Source of the DNA: Pseudomonas parasichuanensis
GTDB lineage: Bacteria; Pseudomonadota; Gammaproteobacteria; Pseudomonadales; Pseudomonadaceae
Direction: 5' to 3'
Assembly (NCBI RefSeq): GCF_021601385.1
Contig: NZ_BQHO01000018.1
Location: 1 to 64,000, forward strand
DNA: 64,000 nt
This document shows, one piece after another, positions 25,181-33,817 of the stretch. How positions within the stretch are numbered: the stretch's first letter is position 1; every line of letters begins with the position of its first letter. Below the pieces are notes generated by a model. The model did no database searches. It was not told the origin of the DNA and saw only the letters and a program-made list of their open reading frames with translations. Position numbers and translations under genes: made by a program.

Positions 25181-25241
25181 CTGTGATCCCCCGTGAAAAA
25201 TGCCCGAATGATAGCGCAAGATCGCCTGGAATCATGCGATG

Positions 25242-25346
25242 CCTGTGGGAGCGGCGGTTCGCCGCAGCGACTTGCCCGCGAACACCGGCAAAGCCGGTGC
25301 CATCCACCGAGGCGCCTGCTTCGCGGGCAAGCCCGCTCCCACAAGG
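25242..25346. repeat. REP pair with inner hairpin
   Basis: A CCTGTGGGAGCGGCGG...CGCGAA arm (25242-25282) and the TTCGCGGGCAAGCCCGCTCCCACAAGG arm (25320-25346) form an imperfect inverted pair. They enclose ACCGGC-AAA-GCCGGT (25284-25298). Confidence 0.75.
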
Positions 25347-25367
25347 GCCGTGTTGAAGCCAAGATGC

Positions 25368-25395
25368 AAAAAGCCCCGACAAGTCGGGGCTTTTT
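25368..25395 (-). terminator. Bidirectional terminator after gltP
   Basis: A 13-bp stem (AAAAAGCCCCGAC 25368-25380 with GTCGGGGCTTTTT 25383-25395) that gives a T run on both strands. It ends gltP, 15 bases after its stop, and could block readthrough from the other side. Confidence 0.88.
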
Positions 25396-25410
25396 GTTCA
25401 ACAGCAAGGC

Positions 25411-26745
25411 TTACTGGTTGACGGTCTTGCCGGCCACCACTGCCTCGGTCTTGCCTTTGTCCAGCACCAGCGACTTGTAGTACGCCTCGCCTTTCTCGGC
25501 GTCGTACATACCCTGCCACTTGGCGATGACCACGGCGGCCAGGGCGTTACCCACCACGTTCAGCGCGGTGCGGGCCATGTCCATGATGCGGTCGACACCG
25601 GCGATGAAGGCCAGGCCTTCCAGCGGAATGCCCACGCTGCCCAGGGTGGCCAGCAGCACCACGAAGGACACGCCCGGTACGCCGGCGATACCTTTGGAGG
25701 TGACCATCAGGGTCAGCACCAGCAGCAGCTGCTGGCTCCAGGACAGGTCGATGCCGTACAGCTGGGCGATGAAGATCGCCGCGATGCTCTGGTACAGGGT
25801 CGAGCCGTCGAGGTTGAACGAGTAGCCGGTCGGCACCACGAACGAGCAGATCGACTTCGGCGCGCCGTACTTTTCCATCTTCTCGATCACGCGCGGCAGC
25901 ACGGTCTCGGAGCTGGAAGTGGAGTAGGCGAGGATCAGCTCGTCTTTCATGATGCGCATGATCTTGATGATCGAGAAGCCGAACACCCGCGCTACCAGGC
26001 CCAGCACCATGAAGGCGAAGAAGGCGATGGCGAAGTACACCAGCAGCACCAGCTTGGCCAGTGGCAGCAAGGAAGCGAAGCCGAAGTTGGCGACAGTGGC
26101 GGCGATCAGGGCGAACACGCCGATCGGGGCGTAGTTCATGATCATGTGGGTGACCTTGAACATGGTCTCCGACACGCCCTGGAAGGTACGCACCAGCGGC
26201 TCGCGCAGCTCGGCGTTGAGGCTCGACAAGCCCATGCCGAACATGACCGAGAAGAAGATGATCGGCAGCATTTCGCCACGCATCAGCGCTGCGAAGATGT
26301 TCGACGGGATCAGGTTGAGCAGGGTTTCGATGAACGCGTGCTCATGCTGCACCTCGGCCGCGGTGGCCTGGTACTTGGAGATGTCGACGGTGCCCAGGGT
26401 GCTCATGTCGATGCCGGCGCCCGGGTGGAACACGTTGGCCAGCACCAGGCCGACGACGATGGCGATGGTGGTCACCACCTCGAAGTAGAGGATGGTCTTC
26501 AGGCCAATGCTGCCCAGTTTCTTCGCGTCGCCAACTCCGGCGATACCCACGATCAGCGACGAAATCACGATCGGGACAACGATCATCTTGATCAGGCGAA
26601 TGAAGATGTCGCCGGCCGGCTGGAGGACGTTGCTGATCCACCATGCCTTTTCTGCACTGAAATGATTCAGTAGCGCGCCGACTGCAACGCCCAGCAACAG
26701 ACCGATGACGATCTGCCAGGCGAGGCTCAGTTTTGCCTTCTTCAT
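25411..26745 (-). CDS. gltP: Dicarboxylate/amino acid:cation symporter (glutamate/aspartate or C4-dicarboxylate)
   Basis: A 444-aa DAACS-family symporter. The hallmark serine-rich reentrant loop is present (AYSTSSSETVLPRVIEKM), as are the NLDGST segment in the TM7 region (GYSFNLDGSTLYQSIAAIFIAQL) and the C-terminal GVDRIMDMARTALNVVGNA motif. These fit glutamate/aspartate proton symporters. DctA-like dicarboxylate carriers have a similar design, so the substrate is not fixed by sequence. The ATG at 26745 is chosen because AAAGGG lies upstream and homologues begin MKKAKLSL. It is monocistronic, with a strong terminator. The 740-base upstream gap is unusually long. Confidence 0.88.
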   Translation of the reverse strand: MKKAKLSLAWQIVIGLLLGVAVGALLNHFSAEKAWWISNVLQPAGDIFIRLIKMIVVPIVISSLIVGIAGVGDAKKLGSIGLKTILYFEVVTTIAIVVGLVLANVFHPGAGIDMSTLGTVDISKYQATAAEVQHEHAFIETLLNLIPSNIFAALMRGEMLPIIFFSVMFGMGLSSLNAELREPLVRTFQGVSETMFKVTHMIMNYAPIGVFALIAATVANFGFASLLPLAKLVLLVYFAIAFFAFMVLGLVARVFGFSIIKIMRIMKDELILAYSTSSSETVLPRVIEKMEKYGAPKSICSFVVPTGYSFNLDGSTLYQSIAAIFIAQLYGIDLSWSQQLLLVLTLMVTSKGIAGVPGVSFVVLLATLGSVGIPLEGLAFIAGVDRIMDMARTALNVVGNALAAVVIAKWQGMYDAEKGEAYYKSLVLDKGKTEAVVAGKTVNQ

Positions 26746-27487
26746 GTCATTACCCTTTGTTGTAGTGGTCAAGGACACCAACCGCAAAGCCGCGTACCAG
26801 AGCCGTTAAGAACGTTATGGCAGCACGACCTTGGCGTGCGGTGGCCCCATGAAAGGACACCGCGAGCACATCGTTCGAGTGCTTGGGCCAGGGAAAAAGG
26901 CGGCAACTATTGCGATGGGAAGGGGGGCAGTCTAATGCCGGAAACGAGTACCCCATGCCGAATCGGCATGAGACCTGAAGACAAAAACGGACATCGCCAA
27001 GCCCTTGATTTTCAACGTTCGGATTTCCGAACAAGACCAAAGCGCCATTTTTCGGCAGATTTGGCGGCGTGCGTACGGGGGTTTGAATGGCGTGTTCGAC
27101 AATCCGAATGGCTGAAATGCCACCGAACCTGAGCTGTCAGTCAGGCTAAAAAATTTCGATGTACGGTCAAGACAAAATGTGTCTTTGGTGAGAAGACGTA
27201 CATATATAAGGAAGGGATCCCACATAAGGCGCTTCGGAAGCCAGATCGGCTTGGGCGTCCCCAGGACACCGCCGACCTGCAACTTCCGATGCCACCCTCT
27301 CCTGACCCGGCCCATTGCGGAGGTACTCCCTGTACCCCTAGGCCACTCCGATCCTGCAACAATCAGAACAGCCCGGCCCCCTGGTCATGCGCTGCCCCTC
27401 CTCGGGGCGGCGCATCATAGAAGCCAGAAAGATAGAAAGGTTCAGCTTCTATTTCGTGACAGTGCGTACCCGCCGGTCACAAATGGC
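26746..27487. other. Long intergenic region upstream of gltP
   Basis: I find no convincing gene in these 740 bases. Two structures stand out. One is a palindrome CATGCCGA-A-TCGGCATG (26954-26970), about 210 bases before the gltP start. The other is a stem of 12 bp with one wobble pair, ATGCGCTGCCCC (27387-27398) and GGGGCGGCGCAT (27404-27415), about 75 bases past the Ivy stop on its strand; it lacks a T run. Composition shifts to AT-rich around 27140-27240. Promoter elements for gltP are not clear to me. Confidence 0.4.
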
Positions 27488-27958
27488 TCAGTACCAGTTC
27501 GGATCGCGCTTGAGCTGCTCCTGCAGCAAGGCTTTCATGCCGTCGTCAGGCTTGCCCAACCAGCGATAGTCGGCATGGCGGGTGGGCGACTTGTCCGAGG
27601 GCAGGCCTTCGGGTACTTCCACGAGCATCCCGTAGGCATTGTCCTTGTCCCAGCTGAACGCCACGATCAGGCGCTTGTAGGTGCAGGTGCTGTCGGTCTC
27701 GCACAACGGGCCGACCAGATACTGCTCGCCGTCCTCGGTGACCGCCGACATCTGCAGCGGGGCGCTGCCGCTGAGGTTGATCACCCACTCGGGCAAACGT
27801 TCCTCGCCCTTGATCGTGTCTTGCCAGGTTTCCCGGTACTCAGGGTCCGAGCCTAACAACTGGTTGGCCCGGACCTGGCCGTCATTGGCCGCCAGCGCCA
27901 GGCTACCGGCGCCCGCAAGCAGGGCGCCGGCCAGGGCATGGCAAAGCATCCGCTTCAT
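27488..27958 (-). CDS. ivy: Ivy-family (inhibitor of vertebrate lysozyme) periplasmic protein
   Basis: A 156-aa protein with a signal peptide (residues 1 to about 24, ending LALAAN). The mature part matches Ivy: YRETWQDTIKGEERLPEWV, then the segment before the inhibitory loop, then LIVAFSWDKDNAYGML and the terminal NWY. Ivy proteins plug the lysozyme active site with a disulfide-closed loop, CKPHDC in E. coli. Here the two cysteines are kept but the loop reads CETDSTC (C86-C92), one residue longer and without the key His, so lysozyme inhibition is uncertain. It is the last gene of a three-gene operon, 3 bases after the DUF1328 gene. Confidence 0.8.
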   Translation of the reverse strand: MKRMLCHALAGALLAGAGSLALAANDGQVRANQLLGSDPEYRETWQDTIKGEERLPEWVINLSGSAPLQMSAVTEDGEQYLVGPLCETDSTCTYKRLIVAFSWDKDNAYGMLVEVPEGLPSDKSPTRHADYRWLGKPDDGMKALLQEQLKRDPNWY

Positions 27959-27961
27959 GGT

Positions 27962-28159
<198 letters not shown>

Positions 28160-28444
28160 CTAGAACACCCAGCGTTGCTCGGGCTGGACGTTTTCGACCC
28201 GTGCAGGGGAGGTCTCACCCACCGGCAACGGCTCAGCTGCCGCTACCTGCGTGCTCACACGGCTCGCCTTGAGTTGCGTCAGCACCAGGGTCTGCGCCGC
28301 CACCTGATCGGCCAGGCGGGCGGTCTGCCAGCTGTAGTAGAACTGGCCGGCCGCCAGGGTGATCAGCAAGGCCGCACCGAGGAACAGCAACTGGCGCAGG
28401 GGCAATACGGCGTACTGCGTGCGGTTGACGTGTGGGTGATTCAT
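28160..28444 (-). CDS. Small single-helix membrane protein
   Basis: A 94-aa protein of no family I recognise. A short cytoplasmic N terminus (MNHPHVNRTQYAVLP) is followed by one membrane helix (about 20-42, LLFLGAALLITLAAGQFYYSW). A periplasmic coiled stretch (LADQVAAQTLVLTQLKAS) and a proline-rich tail ending RWVF complete it. The ATG at 28444 is preceded by AGGAGGAG, one of the strongest ribosome sites in the window. The frame stays open to 28531, but the upstream part overlaps the promoter and is not supported. It leads the operon with DUF1328 and ivy and lies about 36 bases after a predicted start site. Confidence 0.75.
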   Translation of the reverse strand: MNHPHVNRTQYAVLPLRQLLFLGAALLITLAAGQFYYSWQTARLADQVAAQTLVLTQLKASRVSTQVAAAEPLPVGETSPARVENVQPEQRWVF

Positions 28445-28490
28445 GCCGGCTCCTCCTGCTGTACTTGTTCTTGAAACCTGAACAGGTAGT

Positions 28491-28506
28491 TGCAGCCCGC
28501 GTGCCA
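28491..28506 (-). promoter_or_regulatory. Sigma-54-like promoter of the TM protein-DUF1328-ivy operon
   Basis: On the minus strand the sequence is TGGCACGCGGGCTGCA. It matches the sigma-54 consensus TGGCACG-N4-TTGCA with one change, and the GG and GC doublets are exactly 10 bases apart. The predicted start near 28480 gives a 36-base leader. Two TGCACGAT direct repeats (28580-28587, 28612-28619) and a CGCAC-C-GTGCG palindrome (28598-28608) lie about 100-140 bases upstream, where an activator would bind. Confidence 0.6.
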
Positions 28507-28519
28507 GTCTTTTCTTGTT

Positions 28520-28847
28520 GAAATAATTCAATAAAATCAGATAGTTACGAAATCATGCGAGTTTGAGCGGAGCGTATCCTGCACGATGACCTGCATTCGC
28601 ACCGTGCGTTTTGCACGATCTGCTCTCGCCTCTGGCCTGCCGCTTGTAGGGGTCGGCAGCCATCCGCGCATTGCGTAACCTGCATGGCGCCCTGTACCTC
28701 ACAGCCAACATCTTGGTTATCAGTTACTTAGCCATCATGAAGGCAACCGGCTAGCATGCAGGGCGTCGGATCAATCAGAATCAACCATGCAACTTGCCCG
28801 ATTTTTCCGACACTAACTGAGATCAATCCCAAAGGAGCGCAGGAAAA
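28520..28847. promoter_or_regulatory. Shared regulatory region between the ivy operon and algB
   Basis: No gene is seen. Besides the TGCACGAT repeats, it holds CCTGCATG (28679-28686) and its inverse CATGCAGG (28755-28762). It also has an AT-rich stretch with TTGAA-ATAA-TTCAA near 28522-28535, where a bending protein could bind. The algB start is preceded by AAGGAGCGCAGGAAAA. Confidence 0.4.
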
Positions 28848-30194
28848 ATGGAATCAGCCCAGGACAACCAAGGCCGCATTCTGCTGGTGGACGATGAGTC
28901 CGCCATCCTGCGTACCTTCCGCTACTGCCTCGAGGATGAGGGCTATAGCGTGGCCACCGCCAACAGCGCCGCACAGGCCGAAGCCGTGCTGCAACGCCAG
29001 GTGTTCGACCTGTGCTTCCTCGATTTGCGCCTGGGCGAGGACAACGGCCTCGATGTACTGGCGCAGATGCGCGTCCAGGCCCCCTGGATGCGCGTGGTGA
29101 TCGTCACCGCCCATTCGGCCATCGATACCGCAGTGGATGCGATCCAGGCCGGCGCCGCCGATTACCTGGTCAAACCCTGCAGCCCTGACCAGTTGCGCCT
29201 GGCCACCGCCAAGCAACTGGAAGTGCGCCAGCTGTCGGCGCGCCTGGAGGCGTTGGAAGGTGAACTGCGCAAACCCAAGGACGGCCTGGACTCCCACACC
29301 CCGGCCATGATGGCCGTGCTGGAAACCGCCCGGCAGGTGGCGACCACCGACGCCAACATCCTCATCCTCGGCGAGTCGGGCACCGGCAAGGGCGAGCTGG
29401 CCCGCGCCATCCATGGCTGGAGCAAGCGCGCGCGCAAGGCCTGCGTGACCATCAACTGCCCATCGCTGAACGCCGAGTTGATGGAGAGCGAGCTGTTCGG
29501 CCACACCCGGGGCGCCTTCACCGGCGCCAGCGAAAGCACCCTGGGCCGGGTCAGCCAGGCTGACGGTGGCACCTTGTTCCTCGACGAGATCGGCGATTTT
29601 CCCCTCACGTTGCAGCCAAAACTGCTGCGCTTCATCCAGGACAAGGAATACGAGCGGGTCGGCGACCCGGTCACCCGCCGGGCCGACGTGCGCATCCTGG
29701 CGGCGACCAACCTCAACCTCGACGAAATGGTCCGCGAGAACCGCTTCCGCGAAGACCTGCTGTATCGCCTGAACGTGATCACCCTGCACCTGCCGCCGCT
29801 GCGCGAGCGCAGCGAAGACATCCTGACCCTGGCCGAGCGCTTCCTCGCCCGCTTCGTCAAAGAGTATTCGCGCCCAGCCCGCGGCTTCAGCGACGAAGCC
29901 CGCGCGGCGCTGCTCAATTACCGCTGGCCAGGCAACATCCGTGAACTGCGCAACGTGGTCGAGCGCGCCAGCATCATCTGCCCGCAGGAGCGCGTGGAGG
30001 TCAGCCACCTGGGCATGGGCGAGCAGCCCACCGGCAACGCGCCACGGGTCGGCGCCGCACTGAGCCTGGACGAACTGGAGCGTGCCCATATCGCAGCGGT
30101 GCTGGCGGGCAGCGACACCCTCGACCAGGCCGCCAAGACGCTGGGCATCGACGCCTCCACGCTGTACCGCAAGCGCAAGCAGTACAACCTGTGA
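28848..30194 (+). CDS. algB: NtrC-family response regulator AlgB
   Basis: A 448-aa response regulator. The receiver domain covers residues 9-125, with acidic residues D15/D16 and the phosphoacceptor D59 (FLDLRLG). The AAA+ domain follows, with Walker A GESGTGKG (about 175-182), an intact sigma-54 contact motif GAFTGA (222-227) and Walker B GGTLFLDEIGD. The C terminus is a Fis-type helix-turn-helix (LDQAAKTLGIDASTLYRKRK). In P. aeruginosa AlgB activates alginate genes and works with KinB, whose gene follows immediately and overlaps. The ATG at 28848 has AGGAAAA before it. Confidence 0.93.
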   Translation: MESAQDNQGRILLVDDESAILRTFRYCLEDEGYSVATANSAAQAEAVLQRQVFDLCFLDLRLGEDNGLDVLAQMRVQAPWMRVVIVTAHSAIDTAVDAIQAGAADYLVKPCSPDQLRLATAKQLEVRQLSARLEALEGELRKPKDGLDSHTPAMMAVLETARQVATTDANILILGESGTGKGELARAIHGWSKRARKACVTINCPSLNAELMESELFGHTRGAFTGASESTLGRVSQADGGTLFLDEIGDFPLTLQPKLLRFIQDKEYERVGDPVTRRADVRILAATNLNLDEMVRENRFREDLLYRLNVITLHLPPLRERSEDILTLAERFLARFVKEYSRPARGFSDEARAALLNYRWPGNIRELRNVVERASIICPQERVEVSHLGMGEQPTGNAPRVGAALSLDELERAHIAAVLAGSDTLDQAAKTLGIDASTLYRKRKQYNL

Positions 30195-30202
30195 GAACGC
30201 CG

Positions 30203-31969
30203 ATGAAGCTGCGCACGCGGCTGTTCCTGAGCATTTCGGCGCTGGTCACGGTGGCCCTGCTGGGGCTGCTGCTGGGGCTGGTCAGCGTGCTGCAGATGGC
30301 GACCATGCAGCAGCGCCTGGTGCAGGACACCTCCCAGACCCTGGAGCTGGGGCTCAAGTTGCGGCAGAACCTGGGCGAGCAGCTGACCCTGATGCTCGAC
30401 GAAGACACCACCGCGCAAAGCCTGGTCGGCTTGCAGAACGAGTTCCAGGCGCTGCTCACCCGAGGGCTGGAGCAGGGCGGCGAGCGGACCGGTTTCAGCA
30501 AGGCCGCCAGCCATTACCAGGCCTTCCTCCAGGCCTACCGGGAAAGCCCGGCCCCCGCACGCAGCCTGGGCACCGAGCAACCCCTGGGGGCGGCATTCAG
30601 CCAGTTGCGCAACGACCTGCTCGACTCCCACGAGCAGGCGTTGCAGCACATCACCCGCAGTGAGGAAACCTCCCGCGACCGTGCCTTGCTGATCAGCGGC
30701 CTGCTCGGCCTGATGGGCCTGGCCGTGCTGGTGGTGGGTTTCATCACCGCGCACAACATCGCCCGCCGCTTCGGCCAGCCCATCGAGGCGCTGGCCAAGG
30801 CCGCCGACCAGCTGGGGCAGGGCAATTTCGACGTGACCCTGCCGGTCACCCAGGCCACCGAACTGAGCCAGCTGACCCGCCGCTTCGGGCTGATGGCCGA
30901 TGCCCTGCGCAAGCATCAGGCGACCAACGTCGACGAACTGCTCGCTGGCCAGCAGCGCCTGCAAGCGGTGCTCGACAGCATCGACGACGGCCTGCTGATC
31001 ATCGACCGCCAGGGCCGCCTCGAGCACTTCAACCCGGTGGCCCAGCGCCAGCTGGGCTGGGACCACGACCGCCTGGGCGCGAGCCTGGCCGAAGCGCTGC
31101 AACGCCCGGAGCTGGAGCAGCAACTGCGCCAGGTGCTGCGTGGCGGCAGCCTGGACCGCCCGCCCGACGACCTGAGCCTTGAGGTGGACGAAGAAAGCCG
31201 CCTGCTGACCTACAGCCTGACCCCGGTCAGCCACCCGCAAGGGCCAATCCTCGGTGCGGTGATGGTGCTGCACGATGTCACCGAACAGCGCGCCTTCGAG
31301 CGGGTGCGCAGCGAGTTCGTGTTGCGTGCCTCCCACGAACTGCGCACCCCGGTCACCGGCATGCACATGGCCTTTGGGCTGTTGCGCGAGCGGGTCAGCT
31401 TCCCGCCCAACGCACGTGAGCACGACTTGCTGGAAACCATCGGCGAGGAGATGCAGCGCCTCACCCAGCTGATCAACGACCTGCTCAATTTTTCCCGCTA
31501 CCAGAGCGGCCTGCAAAAGCTGGAGCTTGCGCCCTGCGCACTCGACGATCTGTTCGAACGGGCCCAGGCCCGCTTCGCCGAACAGGCCGCGGCAAAACAG
31601 ATAGAACTGATTCGCGAACTGGAACCACCGTTACCACGGATCCAGGCCGATATCGCCCAACTCGACCGGGTGCTGGACAACCTGCTGCACAATGCCATCC
31701 GTCATACCGCCAGCGGCGGGCATATCCGCCTGCATGCGCGGCGGCACGCCGAGCGGGTGATCGTCAGTGTCGAGGACAACGGCGAAGGCATCGCCTATGG
31801 CCAGCAGGGGCGGATTTTCGAGCCGTTCGTGCAGGTGGGGCGCAAGAAGGGCGGTGCCGGCCTGGGCCTTGCGCTGTGCAAGGAGATCGTGCAGTTGCAT
31901 GGCGGGCGCATGGGGGTGTTCTCACGGCCAGGGCAGGGGACACAGTTCTACATGGCGTTGCCGGTTTGA
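30203..31969 (+). CDS. kinB: Sensor histidine kinase KinB
   Basis: A 588-aa membrane sensor. Two helices (about 8-30 and 160-182) frame a periplasmic, largely helical sensor domain. A HAMP linker, a PAS domain (DSIDDGLLIIDRQGRLEHFN), the HisKA domain with SHELRTP (H378) and a HATPase domain (VEDNGEGI, GGAGLGLALCKEIVQ) follow. It is the partner of AlgB; in P. aeruginosa KinB mainly dephosphorylates AlgB. The start is either the ATG at 30203 or a GTG at 30191 that overlaps the algB stop; homologues begin near MKLRTRLFLSISAL, which favours 30203. Confidence 0.92.
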   Translation: MKLRTRLFLSISALVTVALLGLLLGLVSVLQMATMQQRLVQDTSQTLELGLKLRQNLGEQLTLMLDEDTTAQSLVGLQNEFQALLTRGLEQGGERTGFSKAASHYQAFLQAYRESPAPARSLGTEQPLGAAFSQLRNDLLDSHEQALQHITRSEETSRDRALLISGLLGLMGLAVLVVGFITAHNIARRFGQPIEALAKAADQLGQGNFDVTLPVTQATELSQLTRRFGLMADALRKHQATNVDELLAGQQRLQAVLDSIDDGLLIIDRQGRLEHFNPVAQRQLGWDHDRLGASLAEALQRPELEQQLRQVLRGGSLDRPPDDLSLEVDEESRLLTYSLTPVSHPQGPILGAVMVLHDVTEQRAFERVRSEFVLRASHELRTPVTGMHMAFGLLRERVSFPPNAREHDLLETIGEEMQRLTQLINDLLNFSRYQSGLQKLELAPCALDDLFERAQARFAEQAAAKQIELIRELEPPLPRIQADIAQLDRVLDNLLHNAIRHTASGGHIRLHARRHAERVIVSVEDNGEGIAYGQQGRIFEPFVQVGRKKGGAGLGLALCKEIVQLHGGRMGVFSRPGQGTQFYMALPV

Positions 31970-32006
31970 GTGCACTGCCAGACAAGAAGACCGGGTTTGA
32001 TTCACC

Positions 32007-32083
32007 GGCCTCATCGCCGGCAAGCCGGCTCCCACAGGGGCTACGGTGATCCTTGTGGGAGCCGGCTTGCCGGCGATGGGGCC
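32007..32083. repeat. REP pair, GCCGGCAAGCCGGC type
   Basis: Arms GGCCTCATCGCCGGCAAGCC...CACA (32007-32036) and their reverse complement (32054-32083), with few mismatches. It lies between the convergent kinB and EAL genes and may end both transcripts. Confidence 0.82.
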
Positions 32084-32101
32084 TGAAGGGCGGCCGCGCA
32101 C

Positions 32102-33730
32102 TCAAGGCTCATCATCGATCCGTCGCCCCGCCACCCGCCGCCCGCGGGTAATCAGCTCGGCGAACTGGCGGGCATTGAGCGGGTGGGCGAACAGCCAGCC
32201 CTGGCCGTAGTTGACCCCCTCGCTGCTGAGGAACTGCGCCTGGTCCTCGCACTCGATACCCTCGGCAATCACCCGCAAGTGCAGGTCGTGGGCCATGCGG
32301 ATGATGTGCGGGGCCACGCCACTGCTGGCGGCATCGTGGCCAAGGGCGTCGATGAACGCCTTGTCGATTTTCAGGCAGTCCACGGGCAGGGTCTGCAGAT
32401 AGGCCAGGCTGCAATAGCCGGTACCGAAATCATCGATCAGCACCTGATGCCCTTCCGTGCGCAGGGCCTGGAGGTTATCCCGGGCCACCACCACGTCGAT
32501 CAACCCGCGCTCGGTCACTTCGAAGGCAATCTGGCTGGCGGCCACCCGATGCTGCGCCAGCAGCCGCGCGGCAACCCGGCCGATGCGCGGTTCCATGACA
32601 TCGCAGGCCGCCAGGTTCACCGAGATGTACAGGTGGCGGTTGGCGCGCAGCAACTGGCCGAGCTGTTCGAGCACCCGCTGCAGGACGAAGTCGGTGATCT
32701 GGCGGATCTGCCCGGTATTTTCCGCCAACGGGATGAACAACTCCGGGCTGGTCAGGCTGCCGTCCGGGCGACGCCAGCGTATCAGCGCCTCGGCCCCCAC
32801 ACAGCGGCGGCTGTCCAGCTCGATGATCGGCTGGTAGAGCACCTGCAGCTCGCCCCGGCGCAAGGCCTGCTGCAGCTCGGAGCTCATCGAGCGGCGCTGC
32901 TGGATCAGTTGCAGCACCAGCCAGCCGATGCAGCAAGCCAGCACCAGGCTGCCCGGGAACAGCAGCCAGAGCAGCCCGTTGAGTTTGAGCGGCAGGCTGG
33001 CCCGCGGGGCGATCAGCACCAACTGGTAGTCCGGCGACTTGGTGGCCATGCGATAGACCAGCCGATCATGCAGCTCCAGCAGCGACTTGTGCGACGGTGG
33101 CGGCCAGTCGGCAGTGGGCGGCCAGGCCTGGGGCGGGCCAAGCACCGGGATCGCACGGTTACCACGGTCGAGCACCACCAGCAGGCTGCCGCCCGGTGGC
33201 AGGTCGACCACATCGCTCAGATGACCGCGTGAGGTCGACACCAGGAAGTTGCCACGACCAAGCATCAGGGCAGCCAGGTTTTCATTGGGTTCGGTGGTGG
33301 TGTTGAGCCAATAGCTGTAGGTCGGCCCTTCAATGTCCGGCGCACGCAACGGCTCGATGACCCGCTCCCCCCCGCGGTTGGAGCAGGCCGACTGACCATC
33401 GGCGTAGGCGGCTTCATAAATGAACCGCGACTTCAACGCCACCTGCTGCAACAAGGCCTGCATCGGCGGGCCGCAACCGCGCAGGGACTGCGACTGCAAC
33501 TGGTCGACCCCTTCACGCAACTGGCCAAACACCTGCTCAAGGCGTTCGAGAAAGCGCTCGCCACGGGCATTCATCTGCGCGCTTTCACTGTCCTTCATCT
33601 GCTGCAGGGTCACACCCACACTGGCGGCCAACAGCAGCGCAGCGCTGCCCAAGGCCGCGAGCACTGCGAGCAGCCAGGGGTGGTGAAAAAATTGACGCAC
33701 TGAGGCGTTAGGGGCAGGCATGCGCGGCAT
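32102..33730 (-). CDS. CSS-motif / EAL cyclic-di-GMP phosphodiesterase
   Basis: About 542 aa. A membrane helix (about 20-40) is followed by a periplasmic CSS-type domain with conserved Cys residues (LRGCGPP and SACSNRGG), then a second helix (LLWLLFPGSLVLACCIGWLV). The EAL domain forms the C-terminal 250 residues: GAEALIRW (EAL), LIDDFGTGYCSLAYL, KIDKAFI and VIAEGIE are intact, so it should hydrolyse c-di-GMP. The CSS/DsbA link is attractive, because in E. coli such enzymes are controlled by periplasmic disulfide formation, and dsbA lies 5 kb away. The ATG at 33730 or 33721 could be the start; neither has a good ribosome site. Confidence 0.88.
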   Translation of the reverse strand: MPRMPAPNASVRQFFHHPWLLAVLAALGSAALLLAASVGVTLQQMKDSESAQMNARGERFLERLEQVFGQLREGVDQLQSQSLRGCGPPMQALLQQVALKSRFIYEAAYADGQSACSNRGGERVIEPLRAPDIEGPTYSYWLNTTTEPNENLAALMLGRGNFLVSTSRGHLSDVVDLPPGGSLLVVLDRGNRAIPVLGPPQAWPPTADWPPPSHKSLLELHDRLVYRMATKSPDYQLVLIAPRASLPLKLNGLLWLLFPGSLVLACCIGWLVLQLIQQRRSMSSELQQALRRGELQVLYQPIIELDSRRCVGAEALIRWRRPDGSLTSPELFIPLAENTGQIRQITDFVLQRVLEQLGQLLRANRHLYISVNLAACDVMEPRIGRVAARLLAQHRVAASQIAFEVTERGLIDVVVARDNLQALRTEGHQVLIDDFGTGYCSLAYLQTLPVDCLKIDKAFIDALGHDAASSGVAPHIIRMAHDLHLRVIAEGIECEDQAQFLSSEGVNYGQGWLFAHPLNARQFAELITRGRRVAGRRIDDEP

Positions 33731-33817
33731 CCAGTTGAATACCAAAGGTATAGCAACTGAAATGGCAGCCAGCTTTGCCGTTCGGAAGACGGCGCCGCGA
33801 AGCAGCCCCCACCCGGT

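Noticed and set aside
26746-27487. Several 60-130-aa frames in the long gap before gltP
   Set aside because: None has a ribosome site, recognisable domain or coherent composition; they overlap one another on both strands.
28445-28531. N-terminal extension of the one-helix protein
   Set aside because: The extension would be encoded across the sigma-54-like promoter; the ATG at 28444 has an excellent ribosome site.
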